Positions 27,321-36,307 of a stretch of DNA of 64,000 nt are shown here, piece after piece. The position numbers and the translations under genes were made by a program. Location of the stretch: assembly GCF_009811755.1 (NCBI RefSeq), contig NZ_BLIV01000002.1, positions 365,001 through 429,000 on the forward strand, read 5' to 3'. Source of the stretch: Roseobacter cerasinus (GTDB lineage: Bacteria > Pseudomonadota > Alphaproteobacteria > Rhodobacterales > Rhodobacteraceae). Position 1 is the first letter of the stretch; the number at the start of each line of letters is the position of its first letter. The notes under the pieces were generated by a model that saw only the letters and a list, made by a program, of their open reading frames with translations, was not told the DNA's origin and did not search any database.

Positions 27321-27875
27321 ATGCAAACTGCTGCGCACCTGAACCCGGATGAAGACAACAGCCTGTTGCTGGTTGACGATGATGAACCGTTTCTGCGCAG
27401 GCTCGCCAAGGCCATGGAAAAGCGCGGGTTTTCAGTTGAGACAGCGGATTCCGTTGCCGCAGGAACGGCCATCGCGACGGCTCGCCCGCCTGCCTATGCC
27501 GTTGTGGATTTGCGGTTGGAAGATGGAAACGGTCTCGATGTTGTTGAGGTGCTTCGGGAAAAGCGTGACGATGTGCGGGTTGTCGTGCTGACTGGCTATG
27601 GCGCAATTGCCACGGCGGTGGCCGCGGTGAAGATTGGCGCAACCGACTACCTGTCGAAGCCAGCTGACGCGGCGGATATCGTGAACGCGCTTCTCGCGCG
27701 AGGTGATGACCTTCCACCTCCGCCTGAAAATCCAATGAGTGCCGACCGGGTGCGTTGGGAACACATTCAGCGCGTGTTCGAACTCTGCGACCGGAATGTC
27801 AGCGAAACGGCGCGACGCCTGAACATGCACCGCCGCACGCTTCAGCGCATTCTGGCAAAACGGTCACCAAGGTGA
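27321..27875 (+). CDS. regA: redox response regulator RegA (PrrA/ActR)
   Basis: Response regulator activated by RegB that controls photosynthesis, respiration, carbon and nitrogen fixation genes in relatives. The 184 residues match the known RegA length exactly. LLLVDDDEPFLRRLAKAME forms the acidic pocket and Asp63 in VVDLRLEDGNG is the phospho-acceptor. The C-terminus is a Fis-type helix-turn-helix (RNVSETARRLNMHRRTLQRIL). ATGs at 27300 and 27252 would add residues before the conserved start. It follows senC after 176 bp with its own probable promoter. Confidence 0.95.
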   Translation: MQTAAHLNPDEDNSLLLVDDDEPFLRRLAKAMEKRGFSVETADSVAAGTAIATARPPAYAVVDLRLEDGNGLDVVEVLREKRDDVRVVVLTGYGAIATAVAAVKIGATDYLSKPADAADIVNALLARGDDLPPPPENPMSADRVRWEHIQRVFELCDRNVSETARRLNMHRRTLQRILAKRSPR

Positions 27876-27891
27876 TCTGTTGGGAGGGGTC

Positions 27892-27959
27892 GGCCTGAAA
27901 GCCCACCCTACCTGCCAGCACAGACGGCGCACCCAGCAGGTGCGGTGGGCTTTCAGGCC
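27892..27959. repeat. long imperfect palindrome between regA and GNAT gene
   Basis: The 16-base arms 27892-27907 (GGCCTGAAAGCCCACC) and 27944-27959 are perfect inverted copies, with an inner ACCTGC / GCAGGT pair extending the stem after a two-base internal loop. It sits between two convergent genes and could act as a bidirectional terminator, though no T-tract follows. A related core recurs at 58059-58073. Confidence 0.7.
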
Positions 27960-27971
27960 ACCGCATAGCTC

Positions 27972-28457
27972 TCAAATATCGTAGCGCTTGCTGATCTTGT
28001 CCACGACCTGCCCGCTATCCAGCACGACACCCTCATCGAAATGCCAGTCCCGAAAACCCCGGCTCTGGTAGTAGGTCAACCCACCTTCATTGTCGGCGCG
28101 TATGGTCGCGTTGATCCAGACATATCCAAGTTGGCGTGCTGCATCGGAGGTTTTCTTGAACAGCGCGGAACCGATACCAAGACCAGTTTGACCCACCCGA
28201 ACAAAGGTGGCGATATCGGCGGCGTCAGGGGGTAGATCGGCATGTGGCGCGATCCATTGAAAGCCGAGCACGACCTCGCGTGCGTCAACAGCCACATGCC
28301 AGGCCGAGCGGTCAGATGCGCTGGCCATCCTGTCAGTCAGGTCATCAGCCGTGACGGGGCGGGTCAGCGCTGTGGTTCCTCCGATCCCGATGATTTCGTT
28401 CAACAGCTGCGCCATCGAACCCGCATCGAGCACCATGGCTTTGCGCACCTCAATCAT
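27972..28457 (-). CDS. GNAT family N-acetyltransferase
   Basis: A 161-residue acetyl-CoA-dependent acyltransferase. The GNAT core is visible: VLGFQWIAPH (beta-4), IATFVRVGQTGLGIGSALFKKTSDAA (the acetyl-CoA pyrophosphate loop, here QTGLGIG) and WINATIRADNEGGLTYYQSRGF (motif B). The substrate cannot be inferred. The start overlaps the stop of the upstream HD-domain gene by four bases, so the two are translationally coupled. Confidence 0.85.
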   Translation of the reverse strand: MIEVRKAMVLDAGSMAQLLNEIIGIGGTTALTRPVTADDLTDRMASASDRSAWHVAVDAREVVLGFQWIAPHADLPPDAADIATFVRVGQTGLGIGSALFKKTSDAARQLGYVWINATIRADNEGGLTYYQSRGFRDWHFDEGVVLDSGQVVDKISKRYDI

Positions 28458-29050
28458 ACGATCTCTTTCAACAAGGCCGCGTGCCGGTCCGTGAAGGCGC
28501 TGCGGGTCTCGACCGGTGGCCGCAGCACAATCTTTAGAGCCTCGATCTTCGTGAGATCGGGTTTGCCGAAAAAGCGGTTCGCCTCAGTTTCCGAAAACCC
28601 GGCGATCTGTGTTGCCTCCATCCAGGCGCTGATGCGGTCGGCTTTCTTGATCTGGCGTTTGATCTTGTCCGGGATTGCGGCGGGCAGGCCAAAGCGCAGG
28701 TGAATTGCAGCAGCAAGCCGTTGATCGAGCGCGCCATATCCCGGGCCGACCGCCTCTTTCACGGGTGAGATCATGTCGCCGATCACGTACTCTGGCGCGT
28801 CGTGCAGCAAGGCAGCCAGGCGCCATCGCGCCGGTGCCGCCGGGACAAGTCGCGCAAACAGGGTTTCGACCAAAAGGGAGTGCTCTGCCACCGAATAGGC
28901 GTGATCACCATGTGTCTGCCCGTTCCAACGCGCCACAAAGGCCAGACCGTGGGCAATATCTTCAATCTCGATATCCATCGGCGTTGGATCGAGAAGATCC
29001 AGCCGCCGTCCGGACAGCATCCTCTGCCAGGCGCGTTTCGGTTTGGCCAT
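28454..29050 (-). CDS. HD-domain phosphohydrolase, YfbR-like
   Basis: A 198-residue metal-dependent phosphohydrolase. The HD motifs are [34 protein letters not shown] and a late Asp in [13 protein letters not shown], an arrangement like YfbR-type 5'-nucleotidases that act on deoxynucleoside monophosphates. The exact substrate is not known. ATG at 29050 is preferred; a GTG at 29059 would add three residues. It is divergent from ahcY across a 201-bp gap and overlaps the GNAT gene. Confidence 0.83.
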   Translation of the reverse strand: MAKPKRAWQRMLSGRRLDLLDPTPMDIEIEDIAHGLAFVARWNGQTHGDHAYSVAEHSLLVETLFARLVPAAPARWRLAALLHDAPEYVIGDMISPVKEAVGPGYGALDQRLAAAIHLRFGLPAAIPDKIKRQIKKADRISAWMEATQIAGFSETEANRFFGKPDLTKIEALKIVLRPPVETRSAFTDRHAALLKEIV

Positions 29051-29251
29051 GGGGTCCACTCAGTTCGATGTGCCAGCCCGAAGCGTGTCCGGGCCTCCCT
29101 CTTTTGGACCGATCCTGCAGAAATGAAAAGCGGCTTGCCAGCGCAGTGTTGCCAGGCTTTACAGACTGTTCAGCTTGTCGCAGCCTGCCGGATTGTATCA
29201 GCCAGGCGAGAGTGCTATCTGCGGGCGAAATTCACCGATAGGACATATACG

Positions 29252-30640
29252 ATGACTTCGGACTATATTGTAAAAGATATCTCACTGGCGGCATTCGGGC
29301 GCAAGGAACTGGACATTGCGGAAACCGAAATGCCGGGCCTGATGGCGCTGCGCGAGGAATATGGCGACAGCAAGCCGTTGAAAGGCGCGCGGATCGTGGG
29401 CTCGCTGCATATGACCATCCAAACGGCCGTGCTGATCGAAACGCTTGTGGCCCTCGGCGCTGACGTGCGCTGGGCGTCCTGCAATATCTTTTCGACGCAA
29501 GACCACGCCGCTGCTGCAATTGCCGAAGGCGGCACGCCGGTCTTTGCCATCAAGGGCCAGTCGTTGGAGGAGCATTGGGACTATCTCGACAAATCCTTCA
29601 TGTTCGAGGACGGCCCAAACATGATCCTCGACGATGGCGGGGACGCGACGCTCTATGTGCTGCTCGGCGCGCGCGCCGAAGCGGGAGAGGACATCATCCC
29701 GGTGCCGACGTCGGAAGAAGAAACCGTGATCAAGGCACAGATTCAGAAGCGCATGGCCGCCTCGCCCGGCTGGTTCACCAAGACCCGTGACCAGATCATT
29801 GGTGTCTCGGAAGAGACCACCACCGGCGTACATCGTCTTTATGATCTGGTGAAGCAGGGTCAGCTGCCTTTCCCGGCGATCAACGTGAACGACTCCGTCA
29901 CCAAGTCGAAGTTCGATAACAAATACGGCTGCAAGGAGTCGTTGGTCGACGGCATCCGCCGCGCCACGGATACGATGATGGCAGGTAAAGTCGCTGTCGT
30001 TATGGGCTACGGCGATGTGGGCAAAGGCTCCGCCGCCTCGCTGCGCGGCGCGGGCGCGCGCGTGAAGGTTACCGAGATTGACCCGATCTGCGCACTGCAA
30101 GCAGCGATGGACGGCTTTGAGGTGGTTCTGCTCGAAGATGTGGTTGGCACAGCTGACATCTTCATCACCACAACCGGCAACAAGGACGTGATCCGCATCG
30201 AGCATATGCGCGAGATGAAGGACATGGCCATCGTCGGCAACATCGGCCACTTCGACAATGAGATCCAGGTCGCTGCGCTCAAAAACCACAAGTGGACAAA
30301 TATCAAAGAGCAAGTGGACATGATCGAGATGCCAAGTGGCAATCGCCTGATCCTACTCTCCGAAGGCCGTCTGCTGAACCTCGGTAACGCGACTGGCCAC
30401 CCGTCTTTCGTGATGTCTGCATCCTTCACCAACCAGGTGCTGGCGCAGATCGAGCTCTGGACGAAGGGCGACGAATATAAAAACGACGTCTACATCCTGC
30501 CCAAGCACCTGGATGAGAAAGTCGCACGCCTGCACCTCGCGCGTATCGGCGTGAAACTCAGCACATTGGATGCGGATCAGGCGGCTTACATCGGTGTCGC
30601 ACCCGAGGGTCCGTTCAAGCCGGAACACTATCGCTACTGA
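29252..30640 (+). CDS. ahcY: adenosylhomocysteinase
   Basis: Reversible hydrolysis of S-adenosylhomocysteine to adenosine and homocysteine, removing the inhibitor of methyltransferases. The 462 residues show [28 protein letters not shown], the NAD-binding [25 protein letters not shown] and the C-terminal FKPEHYRY that reaches into the neighbouring subunit. The ATG at 29252 has AGGA about nine bases upstream, although the frame is open to 28802. The 201-bp leader shows no recognisable SAH or SAM riboswitch. A terminator follows. Confidence 0.97.
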   Translation: MTSDYIVKDISLAAFGRKELDIAETEMPGLMALREEYGDSKPLKGARIVGSLHMTIQTAVLIETLVALGADVRWASCNIFSTQDHAAAAIAEGGTPVFAIKGQSLEEHWDYLDKSFMFEDGPNMILDDGGDATLYVLLGARAEAGEDIIPVPTSEEETVIKAQIQKRMAASPGWFTKTRDQIIGVSEETTTGVHRLYDLVKQGQLPFPAINVNDSVTKSKFDNKYGCKESLVDGIRRATDTMMAGKVAVVMGYGDVGKGSAASLRGAGARVKVTEIDPICALQAAMDGFEVVLLEDVVGTADIFITTTGNKDVIRIEHMREMKDMAIVGNIGHFDNEIQVAALKNHKWTNIKEQVDMIEMPSGNRLILLSEGRLLNLGNATGHPSFVMSASFTNQVLAQIELWTKGDEYKNDVYILPKHLDEKVARLHLARIGVKLSTLDADQAAYIGVAPEGPFKPEHYRY

Positions 30641-30666
30641 CACCAAACCTTTGCTAACGCGCAACG

Positions 30667-30700
30667 CGACGCGTCCGTTCCGGCGGGCGCGTCGTTTTTC
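30667..30700 (+). terminator. Rho-independent terminator of ahcY
   Basis: A perfect 7-bp stem CGACGCG (30667-30673) / CGCGTCG (30688-30694) with a 14-base loop is followed by TTTTTC. It begins 26 bases after the ahcY stop. Confidence 0.85.
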
Positions 30701-30806
30701 GTATCAGACAGCAAATTTTTGAAATTACAGGTTTTTCTGTCTATTTTGGGGAACAGATTAGCCGCAGTTGATGTTGCCTCCCTGTACGCAATTTATGGAG
30801 GCTAAG

Positions 30807-31436
30807 ATGACACACCTGAAAGCAACCGTTGCAATTCTCGCTCTGACAGCGGGTACCGCATTTGCCGGCACCAGCGCGTCCACCGACGCGGAAATCAAAG
30901 CGGACACGTCGATGGAAACCGCCGCAGACGAGACCAAAGAGTTCGTCAATAACGCCGCACAGGCCACTGAAAATGCCGCTGAAGCGACAGCTGACGCTGC
31001 ATCGGATGCCGCCACTGCCGTGGAAGAGACCGCTGAGGATGCGGCATCAGCCACAGCCGACGCCGTAAAAGATGCGGCGGAGTATTCCGAAGACACCTTG
31101 CAGGCGGACAACTCGATTGATGCCGAGATGTCCACAATGGTGGTTGGCGATCTGATCGGCAAAAACGTGGCCGAAGCCAACGGTGAGGTCGTGGGTGAGA
31201 TCGACTACATCATCCGTGACGGCGACAAACTGGCCGCTGTGATCGGCATTGGCGGGTTCCTGGGCCTGGGTGAATACACCGTGGCCATTCCGTTGAACGA
31301 GTTCGACATGACAGCTGAAGAAGACACGCTGAAGCTGGCCAATTGGACAGAGACCGAGCTGGAAGCGCAGCCCGAATTTGACGAAACAAACGTTGAAGGT
31401 CTGCCGGACGATATGCCGATCGATCAGATTTCCTAA
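30807..31436 (+). CDS. secreted PRC-barrel domain protein with Ala/Glu-rich linker
   Basis: A 209-residue protein with a signal peptide (THLKATVAILALTAGTAFAG, cleaved after the AFA), a low-complexity region of about residues 25-100 rich in Ala, Glu, Asp and Thr that probably forms a helix, and a C-terminal PRC-barrel (VVGDLIGKNVAEANGEVVG to TLKLANWTETEL). PRC-barrel proteins occur at the photosynthetic reaction centre and in RNA processing; periplasmic forms are of unknown role. GGAGG lies five bases before the ATG at 30807. Confidence 0.83.
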   Translation: MTHLKATVAILALTAGTAFAGTSASTDAEIKADTSMETAADETKEFVNNAAQATENAAEATADAASDAATAVEETAEDAASATADAVKDAAEYSEDTLQADNSIDAEMSTMVVGDLIGKNVAEANGEVVGEIDYIIRDGDKLAAVIGIGGFLGLGEYTVAIPLNEFDMTAEEDTLKLANWTETELEAQPEFDETNVEGLPDDMPIDQIS

Positions 31437-31457
31437 GTCGGATAGTCTGACAACCGA

Positions 31458-31485
31458 AAGGGGTCCCTGCTCGGGCCCCTTTTTG
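31458..31485 (+). terminator. Rho-independent terminator of the PRC-barrel gene
   Basis: A 9-bp stem AAGGGGTCC (31458-31466) / GGGCCCCTT (31473-31481) with one G-T pair and a six-base loop runs into TTTTTG. It begins 22 bases after the stop codon. Confidence 0.85.
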
Positions 31486-31650
31486 CTGTTCCGGTACAGG
31501 TGCAAGCAACTTGCGGATATTTTTGGGTGGCAAGAGTATGTGGCGGGGAAGTCGTCGTGCAAAAACTCCTTTTGTGAATGGGCATATGTGACTAGTCTGC
31601 CCCGCAACGGTCGGACAAGCCGACCGATTTTGCCAAGAGGGAGTGAATTT

Positions 31651-31992
31651 ATGGGCAAACGAGACGATTTGATCGCGCAATACGCTGATGATCTGAAGAA
31701 CAAATGTGGCATGTCACCGGACATGGATCTGCTGACCAAGGTCACAATCGGCTGCGGCCCCTCAATCTATGATGCGGATGCGGCGACGGTTGCCTCCAGC
31801 CAGGCGGGAGAGATCGAGACCGTCAAGAACAACTTCCTGATCAAGAAGCTGGGTCTGTCTGACGGGCCGGAACTTGATGCGGCGATCACGTCGGTCATCG
31901 AAACCTACGGAAAATCCGAGCGCAACAAATATCGCGCAGTGGTCTACTACATGTTGACCAAGCATTTCGGCAAGGAAGCCGTCTATAGCTGA
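31651..31992 (+). CDS. DUF2853 family protein
   Basis: A 113-residue acidic soluble protein (MGKRDDLIAQYADDLKNKCG; then TKVTIGCGPSIYDADAATVAS and the C-terminal NKYRAVVYYMLTKHFGKE). It matches DUF2853, a family of small helical proteins of unknown function. GAGGGAG lies about seven bases before the ATG. The frame extends upstream to 31378, through the terminator of the PRC-barrel gene, which rules out a longer start. It is monocistronic, closed by a terminator. Confidence 0.82.
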   Translation: MGKRDDLIAQYADDLKNKCGMSPDMDLLTKVTIGCGPSIYDADAATVASSQAGEIETVKNNFLIKKLGLSDGPELDAAITSVIETYGKSERNKYRAVVYYMLTKHFGKEAVYS

Positions 31993-32017
31993 GCCGCAGC
32001 ACCTCGGACCACCCAGG

Positions 32018-32051
32018 CGCCTCCTTTCTTAAGGGGGCGTTTCGTTTTTAG
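32018..32051 (+). terminator. Rho-independent terminator of the DUF2853 gene
   Basis: Stem CGCCTCC (32018-32024) / GGGGGCG (32033-32039), one G-T pair, eight-base loop, followed by TTTCGTTTTT. It begins 26 bases after the stop. The remaining 205 bp up to the DUF1761 gene holds no convincing gene. Confidence 0.8.
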
Positions 32052-32256
32052 GCGGCTTTTAAATCATTGAAAAATTGCGGTTCTTGCTGCGGTGCGGTAA
32101 GTCTAAGGTATCCGGCCAGCATGGCCAGGACCAGATTCAGACACGTGCGGTGGGAATAAACGCGCGTTGGGTGAGGAAGGGTTCTGGCATCTGGTCAGGA
32201 CCCTTCATTTCTTTGATCACCACCGTCCCGCCGTCTTGGCGTGATCCAGATCAGCT

Positions 32257-32652
32257 TCAGAACAGCGTCAGCACCGTCCCGATCACGGCACAGCCGAAGG
32301 TGGCATAACCGCCATCAATCAGGATCAGCTGTTTGGACCGGCCGCCAAAGCTGTAGAATGTTGCGATCCAGGGGCTGACCAGAAACAGCCCGATGCCAAG
32401 GCCGGAGAGAAGGCCCTTGCCCAGCGTGTCGATCCCGCTCAACTCAAAGGTATGGCGCATCATGCCCGCCACGAGGATGCCGCCGATCAGGCTGGTGATG
32501 TAGGGCACAGGATCAGAGCGGTTTGCGGGCTTTCTGGTCTCATCCACCGCCACGCCGGAGGCGGCCATCCACTTCTCGGCCAGAACGGTGTACCAGACCG
32601 CGCCGAACATGAATCCGGCCACCCCGGCCACCAAGACGCTGACGTATTCCAT
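32257..32652 (-). CDS. DUF1761 family small membrane protein
   Basis: A 131-residue protein with four hydrophobic segments, beginning MEYVSVLVAGVAGFMFGAVWYTVLAEKWM. The VWYT motif after the first membrane segment is typical of DUF1761. Function is unknown. GGGAGG lies five bases before the ATG at 32652. It is 53 bp downstream of the EVE-domain gene on the same strand and may be the last gene of the tsaD-gpsA-yciI-EVE run. Confidence 0.8.
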   Translation of the reverse strand: MEYVSVLVAGVAGFMFGAVWYTVLAEKWMAASGVAVDETRKPANRSDPVPYITSLIGGILVAGMMRHTFELSGIDTLGKGLLSGLGIGLFLVSPWIATFYSFGGRSKQLILIDGGYATFGCAVIGTVLTLF

Positions 32653-32705
32653 AGCTTCCTCCCATTTGCCTTGCTTTTGAACCTGTCATCAAACTGCGCA
32701 ATCGG

Positions 32706-33125
32706 CTAGGTTGAAACGCCAGCCATCTCGCAGATGATCCGCCACTCCTCGGCTGTCACCGGTTGCACCGACAGGCGGGAATTGCGCACCAGTACCATCT
32801 CGACCAACCGGGGCTCGGCCTTGATATCGTCGAGTGTGATCGGCGTTTTCACCGGCTTCACCGCCTTGATGTCCACGCAGTCCCAGCGCTCATCATCCGT
32901 GGTGCTGTCCGGATGCGCCTCGCCAATCACTTCGACAATACCCACAATCGCGCGCTCTTTCTGGGAGTGATAGAAAAACCCCAGATCGCCCAGTTTCATC
33001 TCGCGCATGAAATTGCGGGCCTGATAGTTCCGCACCCCGTCCCATTCTTCGCCCGAATCACCTTTGGCGACCTGCTGATCCCAGCTCCAGGTGGTGGTTT
33101 CCGATTTGAAGAGCCAATACTGCAT
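32706..33125 (-). CDS. EVE domain-containing protein
   Basis: A 139-residue single EVE domain (PUA-like fold), a family thought to bind modified bases in DNA or RNA. The start MQYWLFKSET and the stretches WDGVRNYQARNFMREMKLGD, FFYHSQKERAIVGIVEV and LVRNSRLSVQPVT are typical of this thymocyte-nuclear-protein-like group. The ATG at 33125 overlaps the upstream YciI stop by one base (TGATG). A GTG-started extension to 33146 is less likely. The natural ligand here is unknown. Confidence 0.88.
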   Translation of the reverse strand: MQYWLFKSETTTWSWDQQVAKGDSGEEWDGVRNYQARNFMREMKLGDLGFFYHSQKERAIVGIVEVIGEAHPDSTTDDERWDCVDIKAVKPVKTPITLDDIKAEPRLVEMVLVRNSRLSVQPVTAEEWRIICEMAGVST

Positions 33126-33397
33126 CAGCCGATCACCCGGTTCCACGGAATGAGGTCGACGGAAGCAAAGAGCCCGGCCTTGCCATAAGGGTCAGCAGCG
33201 GCCCAAAGCCGCGCCTCGTCCATGTCCTTTACATCCAGAATGATCAGCGAGCCGACCATGTCGCCTGCCGCGTCAAGCAGCGGGCCCGCCTGCTGCACGG
33301 CGGTGCTGTCTTTCAGGTAAGCCACATGCGCGGGGCGGTTCTCCTGCCGGACAGGCAGCGCCCCGGGTTTGTCATGTGCGATCAGGGCAACAAGCAT
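33125..33397 (-). CDS. YciI family protein
   Basis: A 90-residue dimeric ferredoxin-fold protein of the YCII group. MLVALIAHDKPGALPVRQENRPAHVAYL, GPLLDAAGDMVGSLIILD and DPYGKAGLFASVDLIPW contain the conserved His and Asp (H8-D9, DPY) proposed as a catalytic pair. Function is unknown in most bacteria. It starts one base after the gpsA stop and is coupled to the EVE gene downstream. Confidence 0.86.
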   Translation of the reverse strand: MLVALIAHDKPGALPVRQENRPAHVAYLKDSTAVQQAGPLLDAAGDMVGSLIILDVKDMDEARLWAAADPYGKAGLFASVDLIPWNRVIG

Positions 33398-34360
33398 CTA
33401 TTCTTCCTTCAGACTGCGCGACAGCAGGTCTTGCATCGCCTGTGTCACATCCAAGCGGTTTTCGACCAACCCCGCAACTGCCGATGTGATGGGCATGTCC
33501 AGATCGTCGCGCGCGGCAATATCTCGCACGGCCCGCGCGGTGGCAGCACCTTCCACGGTGACGCTCGGGTCAAAGGTTGTGCCCTGCCCAAGCGCGCGGC
33601 CAAAGCGATAGTTGCGCGATTGCTCGGACGTGCAGGTCAGGACCAGATCACCAAAGCCGGACAAGCCAGAGAGCGTTGCGGCCTGCGCTCCGCGCCGGAG
33701 CGCCAGCCGCTGCATCTCGGCAAACCCGCGGGTCAGGACGGTCGCGCGGGCGCTTTCTCCAAGACCGGCGCCGATAGTCGCACCACAGGCAATAGCGATG
33801 ACGTTTTTCAGCGCACCGCCCAAGGTCGCGCCGATCACATCCGTTGTGCGGTAGAGCCGCAGGGCGGGTGTCGACAGAGCCTTTTGCAACGCCTGTCCCC
33901 GCCCGTCGTCGGTGCAGGCCAGAGTCAGGCCGGTGGGCAGGCCTACCGCGATATCACGGGCAAAGCTTGGCCCGGTGAGCAAGGCGAAGCCCGTGTCCGG
34001 CAGATGCCGCGCGATGATCTCGGCAGGGCCATCACCGCTGCGCAGGTCCACCCCTTTACAACATGCCACGAGGGTTTTTTCCTGTAGGGCTGCTGCGTTC
34101 TCGGCAATAAAATTGTCGAGCTGCTGCATCGGAACTGCCAGAAGCAGCGTATCGCAGCCCGCCAGCTCTTGGAGGTTCGCAGTGACCATCAACTGTTCCG
34201 GGAAGGCCTGCTCGGGCAGATAGGCTGTGTTTTGGCGATGGGTTGCCATGTCGCGGGCCCGGGTCTCCGATCTGGCCCAGAGTTGTACCGGCGCCTTTCG
34301 GGCCAGCGCGATGGCCAACGCGGTCCCGAAGGCCCCGGCGCCCAGAACGCCGACGCTCAC
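33398..34360 (-). CDS. gpsA: NAD(P)-dependent glycerol-3-phosphate dehydrogenase
   Basis: Reduces dihydroxyacetone phosphate to sn-glycerol 3-phosphate for phospholipid synthesis. The 320 residues begin [20 protein letters not shown] (nucleotide-binding GxGxxG), followed by [32 protein letters not shown] and [26 protein letters not shown] with the catalytic Lys. Length is normal. It overlaps the tsaD stop by four bases and abuts the yciI-type gene. Confidence 0.95.
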   Translation of the reverse strand: MSVGVLGAGAFGTALAIALARKAPVQLWARSETRARDMATHRQNTAYLPEQAFPEQLMVTANLQELAGCDTLLLAVPMQQLDNFIAENAAALQEKTLVACCKGVDLRSGDGPAEIIARHLPDTGFALLTGPSFARDIAVGLPTGLTLACTDDGRGQALQKALSTPALRLYRTTDVIGATLGGALKNVIAIACGATIGAGLGESARATVLTRGFAEMQRLALRRGAQAATLSGLSGFGDLVLTCTSEQSRNYRFGRALGQGTTFDPSVTVEGAATARAVRDIAARDDLDMPITSAVAGLVENRLDVTQAMQDLLSRSLKEE

Positions 34361-35454
34361 GCCTTGGCGCCTTTCTTGCCGCTGCCCAGCATGGCGGGCT
34401 GAGCGGTATCAAGGGGCCAACGCGGTCGGGCGGCGAGGTCGAACCCGTCTGGCGCGCGTGTCTCCATCTGTTCCATGGCGGCAAAGGCGATCATTGCCGC
34501 GTTGTCCGTGCAGAGCGCCAGTGGCGGTGCAACGAACTGCGCGCCAGCAACGGCGGCAACCGCTTCCAGTTTCGTCCGGATTGCGCCATTCGCCGCGACA
34601 CCCCCCGCAACACAGAGCGTTGGTTGCGCGAGTGCGAGATCCAAGTAGTCCCGCAATGCCCGGCGGGTTTTCTCGGCCAAGACATCGACCACAGCCGCCT
34701 GAAAGCCCGCGCAAAGATCGGCGCGTACCTGTTCGGGCAATCCACCGTACTGCGCCACCGCTGTGTCACGCGCACGCAGCAGCGCCGTTTTCAACCCGGA
34801 AAAAGACATGTCGCACCCGGGCCGGTCCAGCAGGGGCCTTGGCAACGCAAAGGTGTCTGCTGATCCCGACTTTGCCGTTCTCTCAACAGCGGGCCCGCCG
34901 GGTTGTGTCAGGCCCAGCAACCGCGCGACCTTGTCAAACGCCTCGCCCGGCGCGTCATCGATCGTCCCGCCAAGCCGCGAGAACGCGTCAGGCCCCTTTA
35001 CCAGAAGGAACTGGCAATGCCCGCCTGAGACCAGCAGCATCAGATACGGGTAGGCCACATCATCTGTCAGGCGCGGGGTCAGCGCATGACCGGCAAGGTG
35101 GTTGACACCGTAAAGCGGCAGGCCCGTGGCCGCCGCCAAACCCTTGGCACACATCACGCCGGAGACCACGCCGCCGATCAGGCCCGGCCCCGCCGTCACG
35201 GCGATGGCATCAAGGTCCGGGATCGCACAGCGCGCCTGGCTCAACGCCTCTTCCACGCAATAGTCCAACACCTCGGCATGGGCACGGGCCGCGATCTCGG
35301 GCACAACGCCGCCGAAGGCTGCGTGCAGGTTGGTCTGGCTGCGCACAACGGACGATAAAATCTCCGTTCGGCCATCCATCCCGCGCCGCAGGACGGCGGC
35401 TGCGGTATCGTCGCAGCTGCTCTCCAATCCCAAAACCGTCAGAGCGCGCGTCAC
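34357..35454 (-). CDS. tsaD: tRNA threonylcarbamoyladenosine transferase TsaD
   Basis: ASKHA-fold transferase that places the threonylcarbamoyl group on A37 of tRNA. The 365 residues begin with [15 protein letters not shown] (phosphate 1 motif); [14 protein letters not shown] carries one metal-binding His region, and [26 protein letters not shown] and [13 protein letters not shown] are typical. It starts a leftward tsaD-gpsA-yciI-EVE run and is divergent from hemD. Its partner TsaE is encoded at 22872-23342. Confidence 0.95.
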   Translation of the reverse strand: MTRALTVLGLESSCDDTAAAVLRRGMDGRTEILSSVVRSQTNLHAAFGGVVPEIAARAHAEVLDYCVEEALSQARCAIPDLDAIAVTAGPGLIGGVVSGVMCAKGLAAATGLPLYGVNHLAGHALTPRLTDDVAYPYLMLLVSGGHCQFLLVKGPDAFSRLGGTIDDAPGEAFDKVARLLGLTQPGGPAVERTAKSGSADTFALPRPLLDRPGCDMSFSGLKTALLRARDTAVAQYGGLPEQVRADLCAGFQAAVVDVLAEKTRRALRDYLDLALAQPTLCVAGGVAANGAIRTKLEAVAAVAGAQFVAPPLALCTDNAAMIAFAAMEQMETRAPDGFDLAARPRWPLDTAQPAMLGSGKKGAKA

Positions 35455-35527
35455 CCAAGTCTCCGTTGCCTAGCCTTCTGGCGGCAGGTAACACCTGTCT
35501 AGATCCGAAACAATGCCGGGGGGTCCG

Positions 35528-36238
35528 ATGGACCCAGCTAAGATACCGTTGCTTCTGACCCGCCCGGCGGCGGCCAACGCCCGATTTGCTGACCAGCTGA
35601 CGGAGCCGTTGCGTCGCAGATGCACCCTTGTCGAAAGCCCGTTACTGGAAATTGTCCAGGTTGATGTCGACTATAAGGTTGGCCCGGAAGATGCGGTTAT
35701 CTTCACCTCGTCGGCTGCCATTCCGCTGGTGCCGCCAGGTCAGGATCGGCGCGCTTTCTGCGTGGGCGAGGCCACAACCGCGACGGCTCATCAGGCAGGT
35801 TGGCATGCTATCTTCTGTGGTGAGACATCCGAAGCGCTGGTCGCCTTTCTGGGGGCCTATCCTTTGCGTGCGCGCATGTGGCACCTGGCTGGTCGGCATA
35901 CGCGCGGTCATATCGCTGAGCGGTTGATCAGCACGGGCCTCGATGTGACGCGGGTGACGGTCTACGATCAAGAGCTTGTTTCACTGAACGACGCGGCCCG
36001 CACCCTGCTGCGCGGCAATGATCCGGTGCTTGTGCCATTGTTTTCACCGCGAACAGCCAGTCATTTTGCTCAAAACCTGGTCAAACCGCAGGCGTTGCAT
36101 ATTCTTGCATTGAGCCCCGCCGTGGCGGAGCCCTTGAAAAGATTGGACGCTCAAACGTTAGAGATAGCAGAAAACCCGACTGCCGAGGCGATGATCCGCA
36201 GTCTGGAAAAGCTGGTGGCGCAGGTCAGCTTGGGTTGA
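35528..36238 (+). CDS. hemD: uroporphyrinogen-III synthase
   Basis: Cyclises hydroxymethylbilane to uroporphyrinogen III in tetrapyrrole synthesis. The family is poorly conserved; support comes from LLLTRPAAANARFADQL, the segment DAVIFTSSAAIPLV, AFCVGEATTATAHQAGW, WHLAGRHTRGHIAERL and VPLFSPRTASHF, which recapitulate the two-domain HemD fold. The ATG at 35528 has a GGGG-rich leader; the ATG at 35513 would add five residues. Genes for a mitofilin homologue and HemY follow, the usual alphaproteobacterial context. hemC, often just upstream in relatives, is absent from the 58-bp tsaD gap. Confidence 0.87.
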   Translation: MDPAKIPLLLTRPAAANARFADQLTEPLRRRCTLVESPLLEIVQVDVDYKVGPEDAVIFTSSAAIPLVPPGQDRRAFCVGEATTATAHQAGWHAIFCGETSEALVAFLGAYPLRARMWHLAGRHTRGHIAERLISTGLDVTRVTVYDQELVSLNDAARTLLRGNDPVLVPLFSPRTASHFAQNLVKPQALHILALSPAVAEPLKRLDAQTLEIAENPTAEAMIRSLEKLVAQVSLG

Positions 36239-36307
36239 GCGGCCCGGTGCGCCCGAGTAAGGTTCATGGGTGCGCCGCTGGGGGAAGATTCGAAAAGGTG
36301 GATGTTT

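Noticed and set aside
29051-29251. SAH or SAM/SAH riboswitch upstream of ahcY
   Set aside because: The leader lacks the conserved core and pseudoknot pairings that I could look for by eye; a covariance-model search would settle it.
32075-32308. 77-codon frame between the DUF2853 and DUF1761 genes
   Set aside because: No ribosome site, no recognisable motif, and it overlaps the 3' end of the DUF1761 gene on the other strand.
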